Below, piece by piece: positions 1-7,516 of a DNA stretch of 52,771 nt. The position numbers and the translations under genes are program-made. The DNA comes from CAYPTY01 sp964413935. Its GTDB lineage: Bacteria > Bacteroidota > Rhodothermia > Balneolales > Balneolaceae. Each line of letters opens with the position of its first letter. Position 1 is the first letter of the stretch. The notes beneath the pieces were generated by a model, which was given only the letters and a program-made list of their open reading frames with translations, was not told the DNA's origin and made no database searches. The DNA is taken from assembly GCA_964413935.1 (NCBI GenBank), contig CAYPTY010000019.1:1-52771 (forward strand), read 5' to 3'.

Positions 1-77
1 GTCCCAAGTCCCAAGTCCCAAGTCCCAAGTCCCAAGTCCCAAGTCCCAAGTCCCACATCTCATGTCTCAAGTCTCAA
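1..77. repeat. Heptanucleotide tandem repeat, unit GTCCCAA
   Basis: Bases 1-49 are seven perfect head-to-tail copies of GTCCCAA (TTGGGAC on the minus strand). They are followed by degenerate copies: GTCCCAC at 50-56, ATCTCAT at 57-63 and two GTCTCAA at 64-77. The array touches the window edge, so its full length is unknown. Its degenerate copies cover the stop codon and last few codons of the neighbouring minus-strand methyltransferase gene. A 7-base unit is not a multiple of three, so copy-number change inside the coding part would alter the protein tail. The repeat pattern is directly visible; its function is unknown. Confidence 0.95.
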
Positions 78-935
78 AACATAAAACCCATCCAGTACGG
101 AATAGGGGATGCCATTCGGTTTAAACAGCTCTTCTTCCATATGCTGATAGGAAATCAAATGCTTTTCACTATACCCGAATTCTTCAAGCAACTTTCGAAA
201 TCCATGGATATCCAGAGGCAGTTTGATGGCCTCGCCCACCATCGCCACTCCGGAGGTGAAGGAACTTCGGTGAAAGGCGTTCAGCTCGTTCAGGGAAAAG
301 ACGGTGCTGATCAGCGTAGTTTTATCGCATAAAGTCGTAATATGTCTGAGGACCTCTTTAGCTGTTTCCAGGCTCAGATAATCAAAAAAACCTTCCGCGA
401 TAAAGCAGGTCGGCCGATTGGCCTCAAATTCGGGATGCCTGGTTAATACTTCATACAGACTCTGTGTGCTTACATCTATGGGTAAAAGATGGAGGTATTG
501 GTTCATCAGTCCTGATTCTTCCAGATACTTCTGCTTCTCAGAAATCATGAATCCGGTGTCTATTTCAAAGGCTCGTATCTTCTTTGTGGATGCCATCCAT
601 GCGGAGTGGTCAAAACCGGATCCTAGCACCACCACCTGAGTACACCCTTCCTCCATCGCTTTCTGCAATTCTTCTATGATGTAATATTTCCGGCCGATGA
701 TATGCATAAGGTCGCCGGGTAAAAGCAATTCCTCCCACCAGATAAAAAAGGCCCGCCACCATTTCGATTTCAGCGTTTTCTCATACCATTTTAAATGAGC
801 GGGCAGCCTTTGCACCATGGCTTTGTAAAAGTGAATCACTTTTGCATTAAAAAGGGACCTGTAGGGTTCTTTCAGTGTTAAACCAAAAAACTTTACCGTG
901 ATAAAAGCCGCAGTGTGACTCAGTTTGCCTGCCAT
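60..935 (-). CDS. Class I SAM-dependent methyltransferase, leucine carboxyl methyltransferase-like family
   Basis: Predicted 291-residue cytoplasmic methyltransferase of the LCM/PPM1-like family, which includes many bacterial enzymes of unknown substrate. Visible signatures are the SAM-binding loop VVVLGSGFDHSAW, the acidic strand FEIDTGFMISEKQK that fits the family's (V/F)E(V/I)D...K segment, and FIAEGFFDYLS, which fits the family's EGxxxYL motif. The reading frame is open further upstream (to 992), but that would overlap the pseudouridine synthase gene. The ATG at 935 leaves a 7-base gap to it and begins MAGKLSHTAAF, so I chose it. The two genes are probably co-transcribed. The last codons lie in degenerate copies of the heptamer repeat, so the C-terminal LRLET tail may be repeat-derived. 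The substrate cannot be inferred from the sequence. Confidence 0.8.
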   Translation of the reverse strand: MAGKLSHTAAFITVKFFGLTLKEPYRSLFNAKVIHFYKAMVQRLPAHLKWYEKTLKSKWWRAFFIWWEELLLPGDLMHIIGRKYYIIEELQKAMEEGCTQVVVLGSGFDHSAWMASTKKIRAFEIDTGFMISEKQKYLEESGLMNQYLHLLPIDVSTQSLYEVLTRHPEFEANRPTCFIAEGFFDYLSLETAKEVLRHITTLCDKTTLISTVFSLNELNAFHRSSFTSGVAMVGEAIKLPLDIHGFRKLLEEFGYSEKHLISYQHMEEELFKPNGIPYSVLDGFYVLRLET

Positions 936-942
936 GTTTATT

Positions 943-1629
943 TTAAACCTTAAAAATATTCCAGGGCTGGGTATCGGGTAAACCGGTCTCAAACGTCATT
1001 TCTTCTTTCTGGGTGGGATGGGTAAGACTGAGTCGCATGGATCTCAACCCAAAGGTTTCATTGTGTTTGGTACCCCCGTATTTCACATCACCCCAGAGTG
1101 GATAGTTTTCTTTCGAAAACTGGGCGCGAATCTGATGAGGCCTTCCGGTAATCAGCTCAATTTCCACCAGGCTCATTTTATTGATCTGTTTCAGCGTCTT
1201 AAAACGAAGTTCAGCTTTTTTGGTGAAGCCTTTAGCCTTGTTGTGAACCTCTGTTTTGTTGGTCTTATTATTTTTAGCCAGATGATGCATCATTTTTCCG
1301 GATTCAGGCGTCAAGCCTTCTACCACGGCATAATAAAGCTTATCAAATTCCCGCTCACGAACCTGTTCAGATAATCTTGATGCTGCTTTCGATGTGCGTG
1401 CCATCACCATCACCCCGCTAACCGGCCGGTCCAGTCGATGTACCAGGCCGAGAAATACATTGCCTGGCTTATTGTACTTTTTCTTGAGATACATTTTGCA
1501 CAGGCTCAACGCATCCGGATCACCGGTATGATCGCCCTGGCTCAGTAAATTGGCAGGTTTATCAATCACCAGCAGGTGATTGTCTTCATAAAGAATGGGA
1601 ATGTTTGGCCTGGTGCCGGTGTGATGCAT
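943..1629 (-). CDS. RluA-family RNA pseudouridine synthase
   Basis: A 228-residue pseudouridine synthase that should isomerise specific uridines in rRNA or tRNA. The catalytic motif HRLDRPVSG is at residues 64-72, with Asp67 as the nucleophile. The conserved GRPHQIRAQF block lies near residue 160 and the KLYYAVVEG strand is present. The N-terminus ILYEDNHLLVIDKPANLL is typical of catalytic-domain-only RluA members, and no S4 RNA-binding domain is visible. This makes it resemble the short RluA-like proteins rather than RluC or RluD, and the target base is not predictable. The ATG start lies 29 bases from the uvrC start on the other strand, so the two genes are divergent with almost no intergenic DNA. 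The methyltransferase gene follows 7 bases downstream. Confidence 0.9.
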   Translation of the reverse strand: MHHTGTRPNIPILYEDNHLLVIDKPANLLSQGDHTGDPDALSLCKMYLKKKYNKPGNVFLGLVHRLDRPVSGVMVMARTSKAASRLSEQVREREFDKLYYAVVEGLTPESGKMMHHLAKNNKTNKTEVHNKAKGFTKKAELRFKTLKQINKMSLVEIELITGRPHQIRAQFSKENYPLWGDVKYGGTKHNETFGLRSMRLSLTHPTQKEEMTFETGLPDTQPWNIFKV

Positions 1630-1658
1630 GGAGAAAACTAATTTTTCTATCTTTAAGG

Positions 1659-3500
1659 ATGGCTGATAATATTGATATCAAGGTGCAGGACAAAGTTGCA
1701 AATCTGCCTACCTCACCCGGAGTTTATATTTACAAAGATAAGAACGATTCAGTTCTGTATGTAGGTAAAGCCAAAAAGCTCAGAAACCGGGTTCGTTCCT
1801 ATTTCCAGGAATCCAGGCCCGTTGACGGTCGTATCCGATCCATGGTTTCGCGTATTGCCGATCTGGAGGTGATTGTGACTGATTCAGAAGGAGAAGCCCT
1901 GATTCTGGAAAATACGCTGATCAAAAAACACCAGCCCCGGTATAATATTATGTACCGGGATGATAAGTCCTATCCATACATCTGTGTGACTCCGGGTCCC
2001 AAGCCAAGAATCTTTCCCACCCGAACCGTCATAAAAGATGGCAGTAAGTATTTTGGTCCTTATGACAGTGTATCCCATCTCCGACGCATGCTTGAAACCA
2101 TACGAAAGGGTTTCGGACTGTGCACCTGTGCGGTATCCCCTAAAATAATCGATAAAACCCGTGGAGTACCCAAGTGGCATTCCTGTTTTGATGATTATCT
2201 GCAAAATTGTTCAGGCGACTGGCCCGACGACCTATATCAGGATACCATAAAAAAAGTAGAGCGGATCCTGAATGGAAAGACCGATCAGCTGGTGCGTGAG
2301 CTTAAGGAGGAAATTGAGATTGCAGCTCAGGCTCTGGAATTTGAGCAGGCTGCCAAACTGCGCGACAGCATGCATTCGGTGCAGAAATACAGCCAGAAAA
2401 TGAAAGTGGTCGCTAATCAGCTGGTAAACCGGGATATCTTTGCGGTGAAGCGTGAATTTGAGCTGAATGAAGCATGTGGGGTGTTATTCCGCATCCGGGA
2501 GGGTAAGCTGGTGGGTAAATTCCACCGCTTTATGAAAAACATTGAGGACTTGAAGGACGAAGAATTGCTGCAGTCCTTTGTGGAAGATTATTATACCGGT
2601 CAGTATGCCGGAGCTATCCCGGATGAGGTGTACCTGAGCCATGAACTGCCCGACGCTGAACCCCTGACTCAGTATCTGGAGAATGAACTGGGCAAAAAAG
2701 TGAAAGTGCATGTGCCACAGATTGGCGAAAAAGCCCAGTTGATTAAAATGGCTGTCGTAAATGCTGAATTGCTGATCAGTGAGCGGTTGCTTCAAAAGCA
2801 AAGTGCGGAAAAAGAACGCATTCCGCATGCTGTTAAGGAACTCAAAGAACATCTCAGGCTGAAGCGCCTGCCCAGACGAATCGAATGTTTTGATAACTCC
2901 AACTTCCAGGGAAAAGATGCAGTTGCTTCCATGGTAAGCTTTGTGGATGCCAAACCCCGGAAAAGTGAATACAAGCGGTTTCACATTAAAACCGTGGAAG
3001 GTCCCGATGATTTTGCATCCATGCGGGAAATCATCAAACGACGGTATGGAAGGGTCAAGAAGGATAAGCTGCAGGTACCTGACCTTATTGTGGTGGATGG
3101 AGGCAAAGGACAATTAAATGCCGCCATCGAAGCCCTGAAGGAAATCGATTTTTATGGTGAAACAGAAATTGTGGGCCTAGCCAAACGGCTGGAGGAAGTG
3201 TTTATACCCGGGTATTCAGACTCCGTGATGATCCCCAAAAAATCAACAGCACTTAAACTGTTACAGCAGGCCAGGGATGAAGCACACCGTTTTGCCATTA
3301 CCTTCCATCGTCAGAAAAGAGCTAAACGGACCTTTACCACGGAGCTGACTGACATAAAGGGAGTAGGAGAGAAGACGGCACAAAAGTTGCTCAAGGAGTT
3401 TGGATCGGTTTCGGAAATCAAAAAACTGAGCCTGAAACAGCTGGAAACCCTGGTCGGGCCGAAAGCTGCCGAAGCAATTTACATCCATTTTCAAAACTGA
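1659..3500 (+). CDS. uvrC: Excinuclease ABC subunit C (UvrC)
   Basis: Dual-incision nuclease of nucleotide excision repair, acting with UvrA and UvrB on damaged DNA. The 613 residues match the usual UvrC length. An N-terminal GIY-YIG nuclease domain (GVYIYK near 21-26, LYVGKAKKL near 33-41) makes the 3' cut. A UVR motif that contacts UvrB lies near 211-243 (EIAAQALEFEQAAKLRDSM). An RNase H-like nuclease domain begins near CFDNSNFQGKDAVASMV (about 409-425) and makes the 5' cut. C-terminal helix-hairpin-helix repeats include IKGVGEKTAQKLLKEFG. The open frame extends upstream to 1605 inside the divergent gene, but the ATG at 1659 (MADNIDIKVQ) gives the normal N-terminus. No well-spaced Shine-Dalgarno is seen. 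Confidence 0.97.
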   Translation: MADNIDIKVQDKVANLPTSPGVYIYKDKNDSVLYVGKAKKLRNRVRSYFQESRPVDGRIRSMVSRIADLEVIVTDSEGEALILENTLIKKHQPRYNIMYRDDKSYPYICVTPGPKPRIFPTRTVIKDGSKYFGPYDSVSHLRRMLETIRKGFGLCTCAVSPKIIDKTRGVPKWHSCFDDYLQNCSGDWPDDLYQDTIKKVERILNGKTDQLVRELKEEIEIAAQALEFEQAAKLRDSMHSVQKYSQKMKVVANQLVNRDIFAVKREFELNEACGVLFRIREGKLVGKFHRFMKNIEDLKDEELLQSFVEDYYTGQYAGAIPDEVYLSHELPDAEPLTQYLENELGKKVKVHVPQIGEKAQLIKMAVVNAELLISERLLQKQSAEKERIPHAVKELKEHLRLKRLPRRIECFDNSNFQGKDAVASMVSFVDAKPRKSEYKRFHIKTVEGPDDFASMREIIKRRYGRVKKDKLQVPDLIVVDGGKGQLNAAIEALKEIDFYGETEIVGLAKRLEEVFIPGYSDSVMIPKKSTALKLLQQARDEAHRFAITFHRQKRAKRTFTTELTDIKGVGEKTAQKLLKEFGSVSEIKKLSLKQLETLVGPKAAEAIYIHFQN

Positions 3501-3540
3501 ATCGTATTTATTGTCGTCTAAGCAGGATAACCGCATCGGA

Positions 3541-3586
3541 ACATCTAACATCAAGATGTGATATACACCTTTCGGATATCGGTGTA
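3541..3586 (+). other. Two small inverted repeats downstream of uvrC
   Basis: Two short hairpins can be drawn after uvrC: ACATC (3541-3545) with GATGT (3554-3558), and TACACC (3564-3569) with GGTGTA (3581-3586). Neither is followed by a T-tract, so they are not convincing intrinsic terminators. They may help separate uvrC from the sigma factor unit. The rest of the 248-base gap up to 3748 is AT-rich and presumably carries the sigma factor promoter, but I cannot pick one with confidence. Confidence 0.3.
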
Positions 3587-3748
3587 ACATACGATCAGCA
3601 TAAACAGGAATGGATTCATAATACAGCAGAATCCTTCCAAAACGGTTCTTTGTAAACTTTTATAACAAATGTGTAAACCGAATTCTTTTCGAACTGAATT
3701 TGTGTTTATTCATGGAAGGTACAAGACCAAAGCCCAGAGGGTAATTTT

Positions 3749-4390
3749 ATGGAATTCAGAAAGAACAACACTATCAACAGCAGCTATACTCAGAAAGATG
3801 ATCAGGATCTGGTTCGCCTGTTTCGAAGAAAAGGCGATGAACAGGCCTTTTCAGAACTGATGAATCGTCATCAGACAAAAATATATTCCTACATCTACAG
3901 TATGGTGACCAACGCAGAGGTTGCCAACGACATCTTTCAGGAAACCTTCACTAAGGTGATCACCAAAATGGATGATACCTATAATGAACAGGGTAAATGG
4001 ATCGCCTGGGTGATGCGTATTGCGCATAATGCCACAATTGATTATTTAAGAAAACAAAAGAGATTTGTAGACGTTAGCAGCTCGTACGATGACGAATCCA
4101 GAACGGATTTCTATGAGCGACTGGAAGATACAAGTGTGGTGGATGCAGACGTCAAAATGGCTGATGAGGAAACACGCAAAAGCCTGATGAAACACATTGC
4201 ACGCCTTCCGGAAGAACAGCGTCAAGTCGTACTTCTGCGGCATTATTATGAAATGCCGTTTAAAGAAATCGCTGAGCTGACAAATGTGAGTATCAACACG
4301 GCCCTGGGTCGCATGCGATACGCACTTATCAATCTCAGAAAATATTTCGAAGAAGAAAGACAACACGAGTTAAAATATGCCAAAGGATGA
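3749..4390 (+). CDS. ECF (extracytoplasmic function) RNA polymerase sigma factor
   Basis: A 213-residue sigma-70 family protein with only regions 2 and 4. Region 2 runs from about residue 24 to 95, including FSELMNRHQTKIYSYIYSM, the core-binding DIFQETF segment and WVMRIAHNATIDYLRK. Region 4, about 150-205, contains LPEEQRQVVLLRHYYEMP and the helix-turn-helix FKEIAELTNVSINTALGRM. It should direct RNA polymerase to a small stress or envelope regulon. The ATG is preceded by AGAGGG, a plausible ribosome-binding site. The next gene overlaps its 3' end by 14 bases, the usual sign of a sigma/anti-sigma pair. The acidic linker between the two regions is longer than minimal. The regulon and inducing signal are unknown. 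Confidence 0.93.
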   Translation: MEFRKNNTINSSYTQKDDQDLVRLFRRKGDEQAFSELMNRHQTKIYSYIYSMVTNAEVANDIFQETFTKVITKMDDTYNEQGKWIAWVMRIAHNATIDYLRKQKRFVDVSSSYDDESRTDFYERLEDTSVVDADVKMADEETRKSLMKHIARLPEEQRQVVLLRHYYEMPFKEIAELTNVSINTALGRMRYALINLRKYFEEERQHELKYAKG

Positions 4391-5030
4391 AGGTGTAATT
4401 CGCTATCTGATGAAGGAGATGGATCCTTCGGAGGAGATCGAATTCGAACGATGTATGATGGAGGATGATAATCTCCTGATTGAAGTCGAATCGCTCAGGC
4501 AAGTCCTGAAAAAGACCAATCAGCTCCCAAGATTGAATCCTCCACAAAATCTAACTGAACACATAACCCGCAAAGCCGCTACCTATCGACAAAAACAGCT
4601 ACTAAGTTTCCGAATACAACAAATCCCATATATACAGTATGCCGCAGCCGCAGTGATTATCGTAGCTTTTGGCATCACATACAGTATAAGTCTGAATAAC
4701 GGAAACTCTGTAACTGAAGAGGCCACTGAGATGGTCTTACCTCAGGAAGTGGCACAAAAACCGCAGGTGCAACAAAACAGCGCTCAACCTGTGTTGAATG
4801 GAATAAGCAGTGTCAACCGGGCAGCTGTAACGGAATCCCCAGATCCATGGATTGACCGCAATAATATGATTCGCTTTGCGGAAGGCTCTGCCGGTATCAG
4901 CGAGTCCTCGAATACCGCCTTTCAACAGGAACTTCAAAGCAGCTATGAGAAGCTGACTCGCATTGAAGACAGTATCTTTGCACCGGGAACAAGGATCCCA
5001 TCCATTCAGTATACGGGTAGTCGGAACTAG
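4377..5030 (+). CDS. Probable anti-sigma factor, single-pass membrane protein
   Basis: A 217-residue protein whose gene overlaps the ECF sigma gene by 14 bases. The first 80 residues are an acidic cytoplasmic region (MPKDEGVIRYLMKEMDPSEE and the following helix) resembling the N-terminus of Bacteroidota anti-sigma proteins. One hydrophobic helix follows at about 85-106 (IQYAAAAVIIVAFGITYSIS). The remaining 110 residues, rich in Gln, Ser and Asn, would lie in the periplasm. No zinc-binding HxxxCxxC motif is seen, so it is not a ZAS-type factor. The assignment rests on position and topology rather than a diagnostic motif. If correct, it would hold the sigma factor at the membrane until a periplasmic or envelope signal releases it. 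Confidence 0.65.
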   Translation: MPKDEGVIRYLMKEMDPSEEIEFERCMMEDDNLLIEVESLRQVLKKTNQLPRLNPPQNLTEHITRKAATYRQKQLLSFRIQQIPYIQYAAAAVIIVAFGITYSISLNNGNSVTEEATEMVLPQEVAQKPQVQQNSAQPVLNGISSVNRAAVTESPDPWIDRNNMIRFAEGSAGISESSNTAFQQELQSSYEKLTRIEDSIFAPGTRIPSIQYTGSRN

Positions 5031-5063
5031 GCCCTAAAGGCACATGCCAGCACTGTTATAAGC

Positions 5064-5090
5064 CACATGTTAAAAAGTGAATAACATGTG
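5064..5090. promoter_or_regulatory. Inverted repeat upstream of parA, candidate operator
   Basis: A perfect 8-base inverted repeat, CACATGTT (5064-5071) and AACATGTG (5083-5090), with an 11-base AT-rich spacer. The half-sites are 19 bases apart centre to centre, close to two helical turns, which suits a dimeric DNA-binding protein. It sits just upstream of the predicted parA promoter and about 80 bases before the parA ATG. ParA or ParB autoregulation is a reasonable guess. It does not match the classic chromosomal parS palindrome. Confidence 0.45.
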
Positions 5091-5100
5091 AATAACTATT

Positions 5101-5132
5101 TTTGTTTGCCAAAAGCACCGGCTTTATATTCG
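5101..5132 (+). promoter_or_regulatory. Candidate Bacteroidota-type promoter for parAB
   Basis: TTTG at 5101-5104 is followed after 20 bases by TATATTCG at 5125-5132, a five-of-six match to the TAnnTTTG -7 element. The spacing is that expected for primary sigma promoters in Bacteroidota. It would place transcription start roughly 30 bases before the parA ATG at 5171. This is prediction only. Confidence 0.4.
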
Positions 5133-5170
5133 TTACTCACAGCACGAAAATCCAAAGAGAATCGATTTAG

Positions 5171-5968
5171 ATGGGAAAAGTCATTTCAATAGCCAACCAG
5201 AAAGGCGGGGTCGGAAAAACGACAACAGCTATTAATCTCGCTGCAAGCCTGGCTGCTATTGAGCATCCCACACTGGTTATTGATATCGATCCCCAAAGTA
5301 ATACCACCAGTGGTTTAGGTATTGATTCTACTACAGTTACAAATTCAATTTATAATGTAATGATCGGAAGTGTTGAGATTTCCGACATAATTCGGCAGAC
5401 GGAACTTGACTTTCTGGATTTGGTTCCGGCCCATATCAATCTGGTGGGAGCTGAGATCGAAATGATTGAAAGAGAGCAGCGTGAGAAAATCCTGGAAAGG
5501 GCGCTGAGTGAGCTCAGAAAGAAATATGATTTTATCATCATTGATTGTCCGCCTTCATTGGGATTGTTGACAATTAATGCTTTGACCGCTTCCAATTCAG
5601 TAATGATACCGGTTCAGTGTGAGTATTTTGCCCTCGAAGGACTGGGACAACTCCTGAATACCATCAAGATTGTAAGACAGCACCTGAATCCCGATCTGGA
5701 AATCGAAGGTGTGCTTCTAACCATGTATGATACCCGCACCCGTTTGTCAAATCAGGTTGCCGACGAAGTAAAAAAATACTTTGATGATCGCGTTTTTAAA
5801 TCGGTCATTACCCGGAATATCCGTCTGGCAGAAGCACCAAGCTTCGGAAAACCTGCACTACTGTATGATTCTACCAGTGCAGGGGCCAAAAACTACCTCA
5901 CACTGGCCAAAGAAGTGATCAAGCGCAATCGCAAACTCTTCAAAAACAGCCCCGTTCTGGCGGGATAA
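5171..5968 (+). CDS. parA: Chromosome-partitioning ATPase ParA (Soj family)
   Basis: A 265-residue deviant Walker A ATPase that binds DNA non-specifically as an ATP dimer and drives segregation of ParB-parS complexes. The deviant P-loop KGGVGKTT is at residues 11-18, including the signature Lys11. The Walker A' segment LVIDIDPQSNTTSGLG and the Walker B strand YDFIIIDCPPSLGLLT are clear. The absence of an N-terminal DNA-binding extension and the 265-residue length mark it as a chromosomal Soj-like protein rather than a plasmid type Ia ParA. parB follows after 4 bases, so the two are translationally linked. A palindromic element and a plausible promoter precede it. No mnmG or rsmG neighbour is seen, unlike the arrangement near many origins. 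Confidence 0.95.
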   Translation: MGKVISIANQKGGVGKTTTAINLAASLAAIEHPTLVIDIDPQSNTTSGLGIDSTTVTNSIYNVMIGSVEISDIIRQTELDFLDLVPAHINLVGAEIEMIEREQREKILERALSELRKKYDFIIIDCPPSLGLLTINALTASNSVMIPVQCEYFALEGLGQLLNTIKIVRQHLNPDLEIEGVLLTMYDTRTRLSNQVADEVKKYFDDRVFKSVITRNIRLAEAPSFGKPALLYDSTSAGAKNYLTLAKEVIKRNRKLFKNSPVLAG

Positions 5969-5972
5969 ATAA

Positions 5973-6899
5973 ATGGCATCCAAAAAGGTACTTGGACGTG
6001 GCCTTGGCGCCTTCTTTCCTGAGTATGCCTCAGAGGAAGAGAAAGCAGCAGCCCGGAAAGAATCAGGGAATGATCCTATTGCCAAAAGTCTGAGCACCCA
6101 GGAACGCATCAATGTTGTTCTGCATGTGCCGGTCGACCACATTCGCCCAAATCCTCATCAGCCCAGAAGTGAATTCTCGGAAGAAGCTCTTGACGAACTG
6201 GCCGCATCCATAAAAGAACATGGTTTAATTCAGCCAATCACGGTTCGCTACCTTGGAGAAAAAAGATTTGAGCTGATTAGTGGCGAACGCAGGTTGAGAG
6301 CTTCTAAACTTGCCGGCATCGAAGAAATTCCGGCTTATATAAGAGAAGCCGATGATGAACAGAGTATGGCCTTTGCGCTTATTGAGAACATTCAGCGTGA
6401 AGAACTGAACCCTCTTGAAGTGGCCGTCGGCTATAAGCGCTTACTGAATGAGTTTAATCTGACACAAGCTGAAGTGGCCAACAGGGTGGGAAAAAACCGG
6501 GCTACCGTTGCCAATATGATGCGCCTGCTGGCTTTACCCGATTATGTGCAGCTTGCACTGAAACATAATGAAATTTCTGCAGGACATGCACGAGCTTTAC
6601 TGGCCGTTGAAGATGAAAAGGCACAAAAACAGCTGCTTTCAAAAATAATCAAACAAGGCTGGTCGGTAAGGCAAATCGAAGACGCCATCCGTAAATTGTC
6701 GGATCCTGCCAGGCAGAAGAAATCCGTTGCCGTTGAGGCATCAAATCCCTTCATTGAGGAAATCTCAAGCCGGCTCAGACGAACCCTGGGCACAAAGGTG
6801 AATCTGCGACAAAAGAAAGACGGTGGCGAAATCAGAATTGAATATTATTCCGATGAAGATCTGGAGCGAATCCTGGCGAAGCTGGACTCCATTTCTTAG
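5973..6899 (+). CDS. parB: Chromosome-partitioning protein ParB (Spo0J family)
   Basis: A 308-residue CTP-dependent DNA clamp that loads at parS sites and spreads along neighbouring DNA. The N-terminal start MASKKVLGRGLGAFF is the typical ParA-stimulating, Arg/Lys-containing tail. The CTP-binding motifs GERRLRAS (104-111) and ENIQREELNPLE (138-149) are intact. The parS-recognising helix-turn-helix is LTQAEVANRVGKNRATVANM (163-182), and a C-terminal dimerisation domain covers about 255-308. It is directly downstream of parA with a 4-base gap. Its last 47 bases overlap the start of the following DUF5683 gene in another frame. I did not find a convincing parS palindrome nearby, though I could not scan exhaustively. 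Confidence 0.95.
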   Translation: MASKKVLGRGLGAFFPEYASEEEKAAARKESGNDPIAKSLSTQERINVVLHVPVDHIRPNPHQPRSEFSEEALDELAASIKEHGLIQPITVRYLGEKRFELISGERRLRASKLAGIEEIPAYIREADDEQSMAFALIENIQREELNPLEVAVGYKRLLNEFNLTQAEVANRVGKNRATVANMMRLLALPDYVQLALKHNEISAGHARALLAVEDEKAQKQLLSKIIKQGWSVRQIEDAIRKLSDPARQKKSVAVEASNPFIEEISSRLRRTLGTKVNLRQKKDGGEIRIEYYSDEDLERILAKLDSIS

Positions 6900-7512
6900 C
6901 CTTTTCCTTGCTTTCCTGATTACAGCACCCGAAGCCTATAGTCAACCAGGAAAACTGAACTATCAGCATTTCCGCTACCACCCACCATCCAAAGGAGTTC
7001 ACTTTCAGGCTACAGATTCGGTGATGAGACGCTATCCCGATCCCAAAAAGGTACTTCGAAGATCGCTCATCATACCCGGCTGGGGGCAGTTAACCAATAA
7101 ACAGGCATGGAAGGTACCCATTGTGTATGGACTGCTGGGCGGTTTGGCCTACTACAGTACCTACCTCACCAGAACCTATCATGACTACCGGGCGGCTTAT
7201 TACAATGTGGTGAATGGGGCAGAGAGCGACTTCAGATTCGGAGCAACCCCATCTTATATCCAAAGTACAAATACCACATTACTGCGTTCAAGGCGCAATC
7301 AGTTCAGGAACCGCCGGGATTTCGTTTATGTGGGGATATTCCTGGCATATGCACTCAATGCGGTTGATGCTTATGTTTATGCACATTTACGTAATTTCGA
7401 CGTTTCTGATAATCTCAGTATGAATGCACGACTGGAACCCGAAATCTTTTATGCACAGGGTGAAGCCGTAATGGGCATGTCGGTTTCATTAAATCTATTT
7501 AAATCAAGGTGA
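6853..7512 (+). CDS. DUF5683 domain protein with signal peptide
   Basis: A 219-residue exported or membrane-associated protein of unknown function. A signal peptide covers about residues 1-31, with hydrophobic core FLSLFLAFLITA and a cut after AYSQ. The body carries SLIIPGWGQLTNKQAWKVPI, the signature of the DUF5683 family found widely in Bacteroidota, followed by hydrophobic stretches GLLGGLAYYSTYL and FVYVGIFLAYALNAVDAYVYA. The frame stays open to 6823, but the ATG at 6853 gives a clean signal peptide. That start lies 47 bases inside parB, so translation is probably coupled to parB. The LOG-family gene follows after 4 bases, giving a parA-parB-DUF5683-LOG unit. Confidence 0.75.
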   Translation: MKIWSESWRSWTPFLSLFLAFLITAPEAYSQPGKLNYQHFRYHPPSKGVHFQATDSVMRRYPDPKKVLRRSLIIPGWGQLTNKQAWKVPIVYGLLGGLAYYSTYLTRTYHDYRAAYYNVVNGAESDFRFGATPSYIQSTNTTLLRSRRNQFRNRRDFVYVGIFLAYALNAVDAYVYAHLRNFDVSDNLSMNARLEPEIFYAQGEAVMGMSVSLNLFKSR

Positions 7513-7516
7513 CGCT

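Noticed and set aside
3501..3748. Search for a small RNA or extra gene in the gap after uvrC
   Set aside because: Only two weak hairpins are visible; the short open frame at 3669-3860 runs out of frame into the sigma factor gene and resembles nothing.
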